A stretch of DNA of 64,000 bases from Geodermatophilus marinus (GTDB taxonomy: Bacteria; Actinomycetota; Actinomycetes; Mycobacteriales; Geodermatophilaceae), in NCBI RefSeq assembly GCF_003428645.1, contig NZ_QVQH01000001.1:124001-188000 (forward strand), given 5' to 3'. The notes under the pieces were generated by a model. That model saw only the letters and a list, made by a program, of their open reading frames with translations. It searched no databases and had not been told where the DNA came from. This document shows positions 51,701 to 60,463 of this stretch, in pieces; the stretch's first letter is position 1; every line of letters starts with the position of its first letter. The translations under genes and the position numbers were made by a program.

Positions 51701-52692
51701 CCACCTTCCGCGTCCTCGACGACCGGCACCGCGAGCTGGCCACCGGCAAGGACCTGCAGGCCCTCCGGGCGCAGGTCGCGCCGCAGGCCCGCGCCGGCCT
51801 GGCCGCGGCGGCCTCCGACGTCGAGCGCACGGGGCAGACCAGCTGGACGTTCGGCACCCTGCCCCGCACCGTCGAGGTGCGCCGCGGCGGCCACGTCGTG
51901 ACCGCCTACCCGGCGCTGGTCGACGAGGGGACGACGGTCGGGCTGCGCGTGGTCGCCACCGAGGCCGAGGCCACCCGGCTCTCCTGGCGCGGTGCCCGGA
52001 GGCTGCTGGTGCTGGCGGCCGGCTCACCGGCGGCGCGGGTGGTGAAGGGCCTCGGCCCGCGGACCCGGCTGGCGCTGCAGTTCAACCCCGACGGCGAGAT
52101 CCCGGCCCTGGTCGACGACTGCGTGGACGCCGCCGCCGACGAGCTGGTGGCCGGCGCGGGTGGCCCCCCGCGGGACGAGGCCGCCTTCGCGGCGCTGCTG
52201 CAGACCGCCCGCGAGCGGCTGCAGCCGCTCACGGTGGACACCGTGCAGCGGGTCGAGGCGGTGCTGACCCGGGCCCGCGACGTCGCGGTGGCCATCGGCG
52301 CCGCACCCGGCCGGCGGGTGCCCGAGGCCGCGGTCGCCGACCTGCGCCGGCAGATGGGCGGCCTGCTGCACCGGGGGTTCGTCGCCGCCACCGGCCGGCG
52401 GCGGCTGCCCGACGTCGTCCGCTACCTCTCGGCGATGCTGCACCGGCTGGAGAAGCTGCCGGCCAACGCCGTCCGCGACGAGCTGTGGATGCAGCAGGTC
52501 GCGGCGGTCACGGCCGAGTACGAGCAGCTGCGCCGGGAGCTGCCGCCCAGCGGCGCGCCCGACGACCCGGTCACCCGGGTGCGGTGGATGGTGGAGGAGC
52601 TGCGGGTGAGCCTGTTCGCCCAGTCGATCGGCACCCCGCGGCCGGTCTCGGAGCAGCGGGTCTACAAGGCCATCGACGCGATCGGCGCCTGA
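48751..52692 (+). CDS. hrpA: ATP-dependent RNA helicase HrpA (DEAH box)
   Basis: A 1313-residue DEAH-box helicase. The N-terminal coiled region is followed by helicase motifs GETGSGKTT (about 97-105), TQPRRIAART, DEAHERS (194-200), SATID and the later QRSGRCGRTSEGIAIRLY, then the HA2, OB-fold and long HrpA-specific C-terminal domains (DUF3418). It unwinds RNA and in other bacteria resolves stalled ribosomes or processes mRNA. GTG 48751 has GAGGAG upstream. The length is typical. It is transcribed away from the marR operator. Confidence 0.95.
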   Translation: MTTPPDDLRARLPGLTLEDEHRLGRRLDGTRRTRDAEARARQRARVAADVAAAEERIARRRAAVPAVIRYPDELPVSARRDDIAAALREHQVVVVAGETGSGKTTQLPKIALELGRGVRGRIGHTQPRRIAARTVAERVAEELGTPLGEAVGWKVRFTDQVGDATLVKVMTDGVLLNEIGRDRLLRQYDTLIIDEAHERSLTIDFLLGYLARLLPRRPDLKVVITSATIDVDRIAGHFGGEGARVPVVEVSGRTYPVEVRYRPVVDPDDPDSDPDRDEVTAIGDAVEELVAEGPGDVLVFLAGEREIRDTADALTDRFPGVEVLPLYSRLSTADQHRVFAPHTGRRVVLATNVAETSLTVPGIRYVVDTGVARISRYSARLKVQRLPIEPVSQASARQRSGRCGRTSEGIAIRLYAEEDFESRPEYTDPEILRTSLASVLLQMAALELGDIADFPFIDPPDRRAVADGRALLEELGALDAEGRLTATGRALAALPLDPRMARMVVEADRRGVLEEVLVIAAGLTIQDPRERPGEHQQAADQAHARFADENSDFLALLNLWRYLGEQQEALSGSQFRRTTKREFLHYLRIREWQDLHGQLRSTARRLGMSVGQLAAEPDERGIHTALLAGLLSHVGVQVEDTRGDRRRGSREYLGARNARFVIAPGTPLARKPPRWVVAAELVETSRLFARTVARVDPEVVERLADHLVKRQYSEPRWDAGRGSVVATERVTLYGIPLVVGRRVQYGSIDPVVSRELFIRHALVQGEWTTHHRFWHDNQRAMQQVAELEERARRRDIRVDDETLFELYDARIPADVVSTRHFDKWWKRARHEQPDLLTLTPEVLTDAAAAGQVRAEDFPDRVPLTQGLTLPLSYAFAPGAPQDGVTVDVPLAVLDAVAERTSGESLAFTVPGLREDLVTALLRTLPKQLRRALVPIPDRVREVLPRIEPTEPLLPALERELRRAAGVVVPADAWRPAEVPDHLRATFRVLDDRHRELATGKDLQALRAQVAPQARAGLAAAASDVERTGQTSWTFGTLPRTVEVRRGGHVVTAYPALVDEGTTVGLRVVATEAEATRLSWRGARRLLVLAAGSPAARVVKGLGPRTRLALQFNPDGEIPALVDDCVDAAADELVAGAGGPPRDEAAFAALLQTARERLQPLTVDTVQRVEAVLTRARDVAVAIGAAPGRRVPEAAVADLRRQMGGLLHRGFVAATGRRRLPDVVRYLSAMLHRLEKLPANAVRDELWMQQVAAVTAEYEQLRRELPPSGAPDDPVTRVRWMVEELRVSLFAQSIGTPRPVSEQRVYKAIDAIGA

Positions 52693-52711
52693 GCCGCCCC
52701 GGTGCGCCGGG

Positions 52712-53092
52712 TCAGGCGCCCGTCGGCTCGGCGGGGCGCTCGCGCAGCAGCGCGGAGATCCGCTGCCGGGTCACCCCGTAGAGGGCGGCGATCCGGTTGA
52801 TGCTCACCTGCTCGGCCTGCAGTGCGTGGGCCTGCTCGCGCCGCCAGGCGCCGCCCGCGGTGGCGAGGGTGCCCATCACCGAGCTGATCCGCTCCACGAC
52901 CAGGGGGCGCTCCTCGGCGCTGACGATCTCCAGCCAGGACCGACCGGTCTCCCGCTGGGCGAGCAGCTGCTCGGCGCGCCGGCGGGCCTCCACGAGCTGG
53001 TCGCCGCACTCGCCGAGCGCGGTGACCAGCGTGCGCAGCGCCTCGGCGGCCGCGTCGCGGTTGACGAGATCATCGCGTGGGTCGACGGACAC
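52712..53092 (-). CDS. Small DNA-binding regulator with C-terminal HTH
   Basis: A 126-residue protein. The first two thirds are helical (TLVTALGECGDQLVEARRRAEQLLAQRETG and a second helix ERPLVVERISSVMGTLA). The end has VSINRIAALYGVTRQRISALLRERP, a clear helix-turn-helix of the resolvase/sigma-like type. GTG 53092 has GAGGAGG four bases upstream. The spacer upstream has five TTGCA/TGCAA half-sites, so self-regulation is likely. It is divergent from the RsbW-like kinase gene, and convergent with hrpA. Confidence 0.8.
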   Translation of the reverse strand: MSVDPRDDLVNRDAAAEALRTLVTALGECGDQLVEARRRAEQLLAQRETGRSWLEIVSAEERPLVVERISSVMGTLATAGGAWRREQAHALQAEQVSINRIAALYGVTRQRISALLRERPAEPTGA

Positions 53093-53116
53093 ATCGCCTC
53101 CTCGGGTCGCGATCCG

Positions 53117-53180
53117 GTTGCACACTACACGATTTCACGGGCGTTGCATGCAACAGGTGTGACATGCAACGGTCGTTGCA
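53117..53180. promoter_or_regulatory. Cluster of GTTGCA/TGCAAC operator half-sites
   Basis: GTTGCA at 53117-53122, the perfect palindrome GTTGCATGCAAC at 53143-53154, and TGCAAC-ggtc-GTTGCA at 53165-53180. Five half-sites in 64 bases is far above expectation in this GC-rich DNA, and the region is an AT-richer island. It lies between the divergent HTH and RsbW-like genes. Confidence 0.7.
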
Positions 53181-53267
53181 CACCGTCGGTCGGTGTGGTT
53201 CCGTTGCGCCCGACGGGATGGCGTGCCGTAGACCGGCGCGGGCCCCGTCCCGGACGATCGGGGACCG

Positions 53268-53657
53268 ATGACCACCCTCACCGCTGCCGTGGACCTGCCA
53301 CCGGTGCCGCGCAGCGTGCCCGCCGCCCGGCACGCCCTCCGGGAGCTGCTGGCCGCCTGGGACGCCCCCCAGGACCGCGACGACGCCGCCCTCCTGGTGA
53401 CCGAGCTGGTCTCGAACGTCGTCGACCACGTCGCGGGCGAGGCGGTGATCCGGCTGGAGCTCGAGTACTCCGACGGCTGGCTGCGCGTCGCCGTGGTCGA
53501 CGGGTCCGCGGTCCGGCCGGTGGTCCGCGAGCTCGACACCGGCCGCCCCCGCGGCCGGGGGATGCTGCTGGTGCAGCTCGTCGCCGACCGGTGGGGGGCC
53601 GAGGACCACGAGGGCGGCAAGCGGGTCTGGTTCGACCTCGGCCCGCCGGCGGCCTGA
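53268..53657 (+). CDS. RsbW-like ATPase/anti-sigma kinase
   Basis: A 129-residue HATPase_c-type protein. The N-box is LLVTELVSNVVDH (about 42-55), the G1-type box is VAVVDGSAVRPV, and RPRGRGMLLVQLVADRWG matches the glycine loop. Such small stand-alone kinases phosphorylate anti-anti-sigma (STAS) proteins and hold sigma factors. Partners are not adjacent; the PAS-PP2C phosphatase at 26694 would be an opposing enzyme. It starts at ATG 53268. The upstream spacer contains the half-site cluster and may be under the HTH regulator's control. Confidence 0.85.
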   Translation: MTTLTAAVDLPPVPRSVPAARHALRELLAAWDAPQDRDDAALLVTELVSNVVDHVAGEAVIRLELEYSDGWLRVAVVDGSAVRPVVRELDTGRPRGRGMLLVQLVADRWGAEDHEGGKRVWFDLGPPAA

Positions 53658-53726
53658 GCCGGGTTTGCGGACGGCGGCGCGCGGGGAGGCCCCGGGGGCG
53701 AGTCCGACCCGATCCGAGGAGTGGGG

Positions 53727-53891
53727 ATGAGCGAGCCGAACGGCCGCAACGAGAACGCGGGCGAGGGCCTCTCCGACGAGGAGATGGTGCGCACCGTGGC
53801 CGAGCAGACCGACAGCACGTCCGAGCACGCCGACGTGGCGGGCAAGGACTGGGACGGCGACCCGAGCGCCGCCCCCGACCCGAACAGCTGA
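53727..53891 (+). CDS. 54-residue acidic protein
   Basis: A short, highly acidic protein (Glu/Asp about one third) with no hydrophobic segment, start MSEPNGRNENAGEGLSDEE and a late KDWDGDPSAAPDP. The ATG has GAGGAG eight bases upstream and the coding style is regular. It follows the RsbW-like gene by 69 bases in the same direction and is closed by a hairpin. It may be an intrinsically disordered stress protein, but no function is claimed. Confidence 0.65.
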   Translation: MSEPNGRNENAGEGLSDEEMVRTVAEQTDSTSEHADVAGKDWDGDPSAAPDPNS

Positions 53892-53896
53892 CCCGC

Positions 53897-53925
53897 GGGG
53901 GCGGCGCCGGCCCGGTGCCGCCCCC
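53897..53925 (+). terminator. Hairpin behind the acidic protein gene
   Basis: GGGGGCGGCGCCGG at 53897-53910 pairs with CCGGTGCCGCCCCC at 53912-53925 apart from one G-T pair. The very short centre means the innermost pairs must open. It separates the small gene from the P450 gene. Confidence 0.6.
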
Positions 53926-53950
53926 GTCACCCGTGCCGGAGGGAGGGGGC

Positions 53951-55291
53951 GTGCCGACCGCACCCGGCCGCGCTGCCCGACCCGACGTGCTCCGCCCGGC
54001 GCGGGCCCTCGCCCGGTGGTCGCTCCGGCACGGCCTGCCCGCCGCGCACCTGCGCCGCGCCGCCCGCCGCGGGGACCCGGTCGCCCGGCTGCTGCGGGAC
54101 CCCGCCGTGCGCGCGGACCCGCGGGCCGTGCACGAGCAGGTGCGCTCGCGCGGGCCGCTGGCCGACAGCGCCCTCGGCCCGGTCACCGCCGCGCACGCCG
54201 TCGCCGCCGAGGTGCTGCGCTCCGACCGCTTCGGGGTGGGGTTCGACTGGTCGCGGCTGCCCCGGCCGGCCCGCCGGCTGCTGGCCTTCGGCGACGACCC
54301 GGCGGTCACCGGTGTCGCCGAGCCGCCGTCCATGCTCGTGGTGGACCCGCCGGACCACACGCGCTACCGCCGCCTCGTCAGCGGCGCGTTCACCCCGCGG
54401 GCGGTGGCCGCCGCCGAGGACCGCGTGCGGCGCACCGCCGACCGGCTGCTGGACCGGCTCGAGGCCGAGGCCCGCCGAGGCGGCGACGTCGACCTCGTCG
54501 CCGCCTACGCCGCCCCCCTCCCCGTCCTGGTCATCGCCGACCTGCTCGCCGTCCCGGCCGACCGCGTCGACGACTTCCTCCACTGGGGCGCCGCCGCGGC
54601 CGCCACCCTCGACCCCGGGCTCCCCCCGCGCCGCTTCCTCGCCGGGGACCGGGCGCTGCGGGAGCTGCACGGCTTCCTCGAGGCCCACTTCGAGCGGCTC
54701 CGCCGGGACCCCGGCGACGACCTGGTCAGCTCCCTGGTGGCCGCCCGCGACGCGGACGCGCTCACCGACCGCGAGCTGCACGCCATCGCGATGCTGCTGC
54801 TCGGCGCCGGGTTCGAGACCACGGTCAACCTGCTCGGCAACGCCGTCGTCCTCCTCGACGCCCACCGCGACCAGTGGGAGGGGCTGGCGGCCGAGCCGGA
54901 GCGCTGGCCCGACGCGGTGGAGGAGGTGCTGCGCCACGACAGCCCGGTGCAGATCACCGGCCGCACGGCCCGGGTGGAGACCGAGCTGGCCGGTCGCCGG
55001 CTGCAGCCCGGTGACCGCGTCACGGTGCTGCTCGGCGCGGCCAACCGGGACCCCGCGGTGTTCGCCGACCCCGACCGCTTCGACGTCACCCGGGCCGACG
55101 CCCGCGCGCACCTGGCCTTCTCCGCCGGCCCGCACTACTGCGTGGGGGCGGGGCTGGCCCGGCTGGAGGGCGTCGTCGGCCTGCGCGCCCTCACCGAGCG
55201 GTTCCCCGGGCTGCGGGTGGCCGGCCGGCCCGAACGCCGCGACCTCGTCACGCTGCGCGGGGTGGAGCACCTGCCGGTGCGGCTGCGCTGA
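53951..55291 (+). CDS. Cytochrome P450
   Basis: A 446-residue haem monooxygenase. The I-helix has GAGFETT (285-291), which keeps the Thr for oxygen activation. The ExxR motif is Glu325-Arg328 (EEVLR) and the haem-binding loop FSAGPHYCVGAG places the ligand Cys at 397. The N-terminus of about 60 residues is longer than usual and Arg/Ala-rich. GTG 53951 has a purine-rich GGAGGG stretch upstream. No ferredoxin or reductase gene is next to it, so redox partners come from elsewhere. It may belong to a secondary or xenobiotic pathway. Confidence 0.9.
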   Translation: MPTAPGRAARPDVLRPARALARWSLRHGLPAAHLRRAARRGDPVARLLRDPAVRADPRAVHEQVRSRGPLADSALGPVTAAHAVAAEVLRSDRFGVGFDWSRLPRPARRLLAFGDDPAVTGVAEPPSMLVVDPPDHTRYRRLVSGAFTPRAVAAAEDRVRRTADRLLDRLEAEARRGGDVDLVAAYAAPLPVLVIADLLAVPADRVDDFLHWGAAAAATLDPGLPPRRFLAGDRALRELHGFLEAHFERLRRDPGDDLVSSLVAARDADALTDRELHAIAMLLLGAGFETTVNLLGNAVVLLDAHRDQWEGLAAEPERWPDAVEEVLRHDSPVQITGRTARVETELAGRRLQPGDRVTVLLGAANRDPAVFADPDRFDVTRADARAHLAFSAGPHYCVGAGLARLEGVVGLRALTERFPGLRVAGRPERRDLVTLRGVEHLPVRLR

Positions 55292-55425
55292 GACTGAGCC
55301 CTCGGGGCCGCGCGCGACCCGTCCCGGGCGCGGTCGCCGTCCCGCCCCGCGGGAGGGGGGGTTGGCGGAGCGGCCCGCGGTCGGAAATAGTGATCGCGGT
55401 CTCCCGCCCGACGGAAAGTGAGCGC

Positions 55426-57711
55426 ATGAGCATCCTCGGTACCCGCGTGGTCCGCACGGAGGACCCGCTGTTCCTCACGCGTGGTGCGACCTACACCGAC
55501 GACCTGGTCGACGACCGGCTCACCGGTGCCCTGCACGTGACCTTCGTCCGCTCCCAGGTGGCGCACGGCCGGCTCCTGTCGGTCGACACCTCCGCCGCCC
55601 GCGAGGCGCCCGGCGTCGTGGCCGTCTACACGGCCGAGGACTGCGCGGACCTCGCCCCGATACCCGCCGGCCTGCCGATGGTCCCGCCGGCCATGCAGCG
55701 GCCCTGGCTGGCCCAGGGCAAGGTGCGCTTCGTCGGCGACATCGTCGCCGTCGTGCTCACCGAGGAGCGCTACCAGGGCGAGGACGCCGCCGAGCTGGTC
55801 TCGGTCGACATCGACCCGCTGCCCGCGGTGGTCACCACCGCCGACGCCGCGGCCGGCGAGGTCCTGCTCTTCGAGGACGCCGGCACGAACGTCATGGCCA
55901 CCTTCGGTGAGCCGGCCCCGGCCGACTTCTTCTCCGGCTGCGAGGTCGTGGTGGAGCAGCGCATGGTCAACCAGCGGGTCGCCCCCGTGCCGCTGGAGAC
56001 CCGCGCCGCCGCCGCCGCGTGGGGCGACGACGGCCGGGTCACCATCTGGTGCACCAACCAGGGCGCGCAGCAGGCCAAGGGCGAGATCGCCGGCTGGCTC
56101 GGGATGGACCCGGCCCGGGTCCACCTGATCACCCCGGACGTCGGCGGCGGCTTCGGCGCGAAGATCGGCGCCGACCCCGAGTACGCCTTCACGGCCTGGC
56201 TGGCCCAGCGCGCCGGGCGGCCGGTCCGCTGGACGGAGAACCGCTCCGAGAACCTGGTCGGCATGCTGCACGGCCGCGGCCAGGACCAGACGGTCCGGAT
56301 CGGCGGCCGCCGCGACGGCACCATCGAGGCCTACAGCATCGCCGTCGACCAGGACGGCGGCGCCTACCCGAGGGTCGGGATCATCCTGCCGACGCTCACC
56401 ATGCTCATGGCCGCGGCGACCTACGCCTTCCCCAAGGTGCACGCCCACGGCCGGGCGCTGGCCACCAACACCACCTCCATCGGGGCCTACCGGGGGGCGG
56501 GCCGCCCCGAGGCGACCGCCGCCGTCGAGCGGGCGATCGACCTGTTCGCCGCCGAGATCGGCATGGACCCCGCCGAGGTCCGCCGGAAGAACCTGGTCCC
56601 GTCCTTCTCGGAGCCGCACACCACCCCGTCGGGGGCGACGTACGACTCCGGCGAGTACACCGCGGCCCTGGAGAAGGCGCTGGAGGCGGCCGGGTACGAC
56701 GAGCTGCGGGCCGAGCAGGCCCGCCGCCGGGAGCGCGGGGAGGCGCGGCAGCTCGGCATCGGCCTGTCGACCTACGTCGAGATCACCGGGGCCGACACCG
56801 GCCTGGGTTCGGCCGAGTCCGCCGAGCTGGAGGTGCACGCGGACGGGACGGCGACCGTGCTGACCGGCACCTCGCCGCACGGCCAGGGGCACGCCACGGC
56901 GTGGGCGATGCTGGCCAGCGACCAGACCGGCATCCCGGTCGAGAAGATCACCGTGCTGCACGGCGACACCGACCGCATCCCCCGGGGTGGCGGGACGATG
57001 GGCTCGCGCAGCCTGCAGCAGGGCGGCGCCGCGGTGCACCAGGCCGCCGTCGAGCTGGTCGCGCTGGCCAAGCAGCGGGCCGCCGAGCGGCTGGAGGTGG
57101 ATGCCGCCGACCTCGAGCTGGACCTGGCCGGCGCGGGGCTCGCCGTGCGCGGCACGCCCGGCGCCGGGGTCACCCTCGCCGAGCTCGCCGCCGACGAGCC
57201 GCTGCTGGTGCAGACCCGCTTCGAGGCGGCCGCGCCGACGTTCCCGTTCGGCGCGCACGTGGCCGTGGTCGAGGTCGACGTGGAGTCCGGCAAGGCCGAG
57301 CTGCAGCGGCTGGTCGCCGTCGACGACGCCGGCACCATCGTCAACCCGCTGCTGGCCGAGGGGCAGCGGCACGGCGGCTACGCGCAGGGGGTCGCGCAGG
57401 CGCTGCTCGAGGAGGTCCTCTACGACGCCGACGGCAACCCGCAGACCTCCACCCTGGCCGACTACCCGTTCGTCTCGGCGACCGAGCTGCCGAGCTTCGA
57501 GCTGGTGGACATGGCCACGCCCACGCCCATCAACCCGCTGGGCGCCAAGGGCATCGGGGAGGCGGGCACGATCGGCTCCACGCCCGCCGTCCACAACGCC
57601 GTCATCGACGCCGTCGCGCACCTCGGCGTCCGGCACATCGACATGCCCACCACGCCGATGAAGGTGTGGCGGGCGATCCAGCAGGCCCAGCAGGGAGGCA
57701 GCAACGCATGA
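55426..57711 (+). CDS. Molybdenum hydroxylase large subunit, form II CoxL-like
   Basis: A 761-residue molybdopterin subunit of the CO-dehydrogenase/xanthine-oxidase family. It begins [18 protein letters not shown] as CoxL-type proteins do. The active-site loop reads AYRGAGR at 354-360, the form II signature, not the AYXCSFR of true CO dehydrogenases, so CO oxidation is doubtful. The catalytic Glu712 is in GIGEAGT. The substrate is therefore unknown, perhaps an N-heterocycle or aldehyde. Its stop overlaps the small-subunit ATG. The order L-S-M differs from the M-S-L of form I. Confidence 0.9.
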   Translation: MSILGTRVVRTEDPLFLTRGATYTDDLVDDRLTGALHVTFVRSQVAHGRLLSVDTSAAREAPGVVAVYTAEDCADLAPIPAGLPMVPPAMQRPWLAQGKVRFVGDIVAVVLTEERYQGEDAAELVSVDIDPLPAVVTTADAAAGEVLLFEDAGTNVMATFGEPAPADFFSGCEVVVEQRMVNQRVAPVPLETRAAAAAWGDDGRVTIWCTNQGAQQAKGEIAGWLGMDPARVHLITPDVGGGFGAKIGADPEYAFTAWLAQRAGRPVRWTENRSENLVGMLHGRGQDQTVRIGGRRDGTIEAYSIAVDQDGGAYPRVGIILPTLTMLMAAATYAFPKVHAHGRALATNTTSIGAYRGAGRPEATAAVERAIDLFAAEIGMDPAEVRRKNLVPSFSEPHTTPSGATYDSGEYTAALEKALEAAGYDELRAEQARRRERGEARQLGIGLSTYVEITGADTGLGSAESAELEVHADGTATVLTGTSPHGQGHATAWAMLASDQTGIPVEKITVLHGDTDRIPRGGGTMGSRSLQQGGAAVHQAAVELVALAKQRAAERLEVDAADLELDLAGAGLAVRGTPGAGVTLAELAADEPLLVQTRFEAAAPTFPFGAHVAVVEVDVESGKAELQRLVAVDDAGTIVNPLLAEGQRHGGYAQGVAQALLEEVLYDADGNPQTSTLADYPFVSATELPSFELVDMATPTPINPLGAKGIGEAGTIGSTPAVHNAVIDAVAHLGVRHIDMPTTPMKVWRAIQQAQQGGSNA

Positions 57712-58211
57712 AGGTCTCGATGACCGTCAACGGTCAGCAGCACACCGACGACGTGGAGCCGCGGTTGCTGCTGGCGCACTACCTGCGCGACGTCCTGGGG
57801 CTCAAGGCCACCAACATCGGCTGCGACACGACCTCGTGCGGGGCCTGCACGGTGATCGTCGACGGCCTGTCGGTGAAGTCGTGCACCGTGCTGGCGGCCC
57901 AGGCCGACGGCTCGCAGGTCACCACGCTCGAGGGCCTCGCCGGCCCGGACGGCGAGCTGCACCCGATGCAGAAGGCGTTCCGCGAGGAGCACGGGCTGCA
58001 GTGCGGGTTCTGCACGCCCGGCATGGTGATGGCGGCGATCGGCGTCCTCGCCGACAACCCCGACCCCAGCGACCGCGAGGTCCGGGAGGGGCTGGAGGGC
58101 AACCTCTGCCGGTGCACCGGCTACCACAACATCGTCCGCGCGGTGCGGTCCGCGGCCCAGGCCGGCCCCGCGGCCGGTCAGGTGCCGCAGGACCAGGAGG
58201 TGGCCCGGTGA
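57708..58211 (+). CDS. Molybdenum hydroxylase [2Fe-2S] small subunit, CoxS-like
   Basis: A 167-residue iron-sulfur protein with the plant-type cluster motif [11 protein letters not shown] and the second all-helical cluster motif CGFCTPG...CRCTGY, all eight cysteines present. It carries electrons from the molybdenum centre to the FAD subunit. It overlaps coxL (ATGA) and coxM (GTGA), so the three subunits are made in step. Confidence 0.94.
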   Translation: MKVSMTVNGQQHTDDVEPRLLLAHYLRDVLGLKATNIGCDTTSCGACTVIVDGLSVKSCTVLAAQADGSQVTTLEGLAGPDGELHPMQKAFREEHGLQCGFCTPGMVMAAIGVLADNPDPSDREVREGLEGNLCRCTGYHNIVRAVRSAAQAGPAAGQVPQDQEVAR

Positions 58212-59038
58212 TTCCCGGGGCGTTCGAGTACGTGCGGCCGGGCACGGTCGAGGAGGCCGTCGCGGCCCTCGTCGAGCACGGCGACGACGCCAAGCTCATC
58301 GCCGGCGGGCACTCGCTGCTCCCGCTGATGAAGCTGCGGCTGGCCATGCCCGCGGTGCTGGTCGACATCAGCCGGATCCCCGACCTGTCCTACGTGCGGG
58401 TCGAGGGGGACGAGGTGGCCATCGGCGCGGGCACCCGGCACTTCGAGCTCGAGAAGGACGACGTCGCCCGGGCCGAGGTGCCGATCCTGCCGTACGCCGC
58501 CAGCCAGGTCGGCGACCCGCAGGTGCGCCACCGCGGCACGCTCGGCGGCACGGTGGCGCACAGCGACCCGGCGTCCGACCTGCCCACGGCGCTGCTCGCG
58601 CTCGGGGGCAGCGTCGTCGTCCAGGGGCCGGGGGGCCGCCGGAGCATCCCGATGACGGAGTTCTGGCTCGGCTTCTACGAGACCGCGCTGGCCGAGGACG
58701 AGGTCGTCGTCGAGGTGCGCGTGCCGCGCACCGGCTCGGCCGGCTGGGCCTACGAGAAGTTCACCCGGCGGGCCAACGACTGGCCGATCGTCGCCGTGGC
58801 CGCCGTCGAGGGCCGCGTCGCGCTGGCCAACATGGCCGGGGCCGTGGTGCGGGCCACCGCCACCGAGGAGGCGCTGGCCCGCGGCGCGTCGATCGCGGAG
58901 GCGGCCGGGCTGGCCGACGAGGGCACCAGCCCGTCGTCGGACATGCACGCCGACCCGGAGTACCGCCGGCACCTGGCCCGGCTGCTCACCCGGCGGGCGC
59001 TGGAGAAGGCGTCCGGCGCGGGAGCCGCCGCGGCCTGA
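58208..59038 (+). CDS. Molybdenum hydroxylase FAD subunit, CoxM-like
   Basis: A 276-residue FAD-binding protein with the family motifs [13 protein letters not shown] (about 36-48) and [16 protein letters not shown] (about 112-127), followed by a CO-dehydrogenase flavoprotein C-terminal domain. It is the last subunit of the L-S-M set and passes electrons to an acceptor. GTG 58208 overlaps the CoxS stop. No CoxD, CoxE, CoxF or CoxG accessory genes, and no XdhC-like gene, follow. Confidence 0.93.
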   Translation: MIPGAFEYVRPGTVEEAVAALVEHGDDAKLIAGGHSLLPLMKLRLAMPAVLVDISRIPDLSYVRVEGDEVAIGAGTRHFELEKDDVARAEVPILPYAASQVGDPQVRHRGTLGGTVAHSDPASDLPTALLALGGSVVVQGPGGRRSIPMTEFWLGFYETALAEDEVVVEVRVPRTGSAGWAYEKFTRRANDWPIVAVAAVEGRVALANMAGAVVRATATEEALARGASIAEAAGLADEGTSPSSDMHADPEYRRHLARLLTRRALEKASGAGAAAA

Positions 59039-59045
59039 GAAAGGA

Positions 59046-59133
59046 CCCCCTGCCCCCCACCGCTCGCACGCTCGCGGCGGGACCCTGCAGGGGGCCGCGA
59101 CGCCGCCGGGACCGCGAGGTCCCGGCGGCGTCG
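59046..59133. terminator. Two hairpins between coxM and cysN
   Basis: The first pairs CCCCCTGC (59046-59053) with GCAGGGGG (59087-59094). The second is a perfect 16-bp stem, 59098-59113 with 59118-59133, around GCGA, ending four bases from the cysN stop. Together they end transcription from both sides. The first resembles the repeat element at 16205-16256 in the other orientation. Confidence 0.88.
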
Positions 59134-59137
59134 ATCA

Positions 59138-60463
59138 TCAGCCGGCCGGGGTGAGCATCCCCGCGCCGACGGTGGCGTTCGTGGCCTCGTCGACCAGGAT
59201 GAACCGCCCCGTCGCCCGGTTGCGGGTGTAGTCGTCGACGAACAGCGGCTGGGTGGTGCGCAGCCGCACCCGGCCGATGTCGTTGAGCCCGAGCTCGGTG
59301 GCGTCGAGGTCGCGGTGCAGGGTGTTCACGTCCAGCCGGTAGGCGAGGTCCTTGACCATGGCGCGCACCGTGCGGGTCGTGTGCTTGACCGCCAGGCGCT
59401 GGCGCGGCCGCAGCGGCTGGTCGGTCATCCAGCAGACCAGCGCGTCGAGGTCCTGGGTGGTCTCGGGCCGGTTGCCGGGCCGGCAGACCAGGTCGCCGCG
59501 GGAGACGTCGAGGTCGTCGGTGAGCCGGAGCGTCACCGACATCGGCGGGAAGGCCTCGTCGAGCGGGCCGCGCGGCCCGTCGATCCCGGCGATCGTGGTG
59601 GTCAGCCCGCTGGGCAGCACCACCACCTCGTCGCCGGTGCGCAGCACGCCGCTGGCCACGGTGCCGGCGTAGCCGCGGTAGTCGTGGAACGCGTCGGACT
59701 GCGGGCGGACGACGTACTGCACCGGGAACCGCGCGTCGGTCAGGTTGCGGTCGCTCGCCACGTGCACGTGCTCGAGGTGGTGCAGCAGCGTCGGGCCCTG
59801 GTACCAGGGCGTGCGGTCCGAGTGGCTGACGACGTTGTCGCCGTGCAGCGCCGAGATCGGCACGACCGTCAGGTCGGGGACGTCGAGCTTGGCGGCGAAG
59901 GCGCTGAACTCGTCGCGGATGCCCTCGTAGACCTCCTCCGACCAGTCGACGAGGTCCATCTTGTTGACCGCGACGACCAGGTGCGGCACCCGCAGCAGGG
60001 AGGCGAGGAAGGCGTGCCGGCGGCTCTGCTCCACCATGCGCTTGCGGGCGTCGACGAGCACGATCGCGAGGTCGGCGGTCGAGGCGCCGGTGACCATGTT
60101 GCGCGTGTACTGCACGTGGCCCGGGGTGTCGGCCAGGATGAACGTCCGCCGCGGGGTGGCGAAGTAGCGGTAGGCCACGTCGATGGTGATCCCCTGCTCC
60201 CGCTCCGCCCGCAGGCCGTCGGTGAGCAGCGCGAGGTCGACGTAGTCGCCCTTGCTGGCGCGGGCGACCGCCTCGTACTGGTCCTCGAAGATCGCCTTGC
60301 TGTCGAACAGCAGCCGGCCGATGAGCGTGCTCTTGCCGTCGTCCACCGAGCCGGCGGTGGCGATCCGCAGGATGTCCTTGCGGGCGGTGGCCAGCTCGGC
60401 GGCGTGCTCGGCGGCGGCCGAGTGGACGTCGACGGGGGCGGTGGTGCTCTCTCCGGGAGCCAT
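59138..60463 (-). CDS. cysN: Sulfate adenylyltransferase, GTPase subunit
   Basis: A 441-residue EF-Tu-like GTPase that drives ATP sulfurylase, making adenylyl sulfate (APS) from sulfate and ATP. The P-loop GSVDDGKST (about 38-46), the switch region QGITIDVAYRYF, DTPGH (112-116) and NKMDLVDW are present. No CysC (APS kinase) domain is fused to the C-terminus. ATG 60463 shares its A with the cysD stop. Length is normal for CysN alone. Confidence 0.95.
   Translation of the reverse strand: MAPGESTTAPVDVHSAAAEHAAELATARKDILRIATAGSVDDGKSTLIGRLLFDSKAIFEDQYEAVARASKGDYVDLALLTDGLRAEREQGITIDVAYRYFATPRRTFILADTPGHVQYTRNMVTGASTADLAIVLVDARKRMVEQSRRHAFLASLLRVPHLVVAVNKMDLVDWSEEVYEGIRDEFSAFAAKLDVPDLTVVPISALHGDNVVSHSDRTPWYQGPTLLHHLEHVHVASDRNLTDARFPVQYVVRPQSDAFHDYRGYAGTVASGVLRTGDEVVVLPSGLTTTIAGIDGPRGPLDEAFPPMSVTLRLTDDLDVSRGDLVCRPGNRPETTQDLDALVCWMTDQPLRPRQRLAVKHTTRTVRAMVKDLAYRLDVNTLHRDLDATELGLNDIGRVRLRTTQPLFVDDYTRNRATGRFILVDEATNATVGAGMLTPAG

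Noticed and set aside
48571..51894. Minus-strand open frame of over 1100 codons
   Set aside because: It is the antisense of hrpA. Composition is His/Gly/Asp/Arg-rich with no domain, as expected for shadow frames in GC-rich DNA.
55426..57711. Aerobic CO dehydrogenase (form I coxL)
   Set aside because: The active-site loop is AYRGAGR, not AYXCSFR, so CO dehydrogenase is not claimed.
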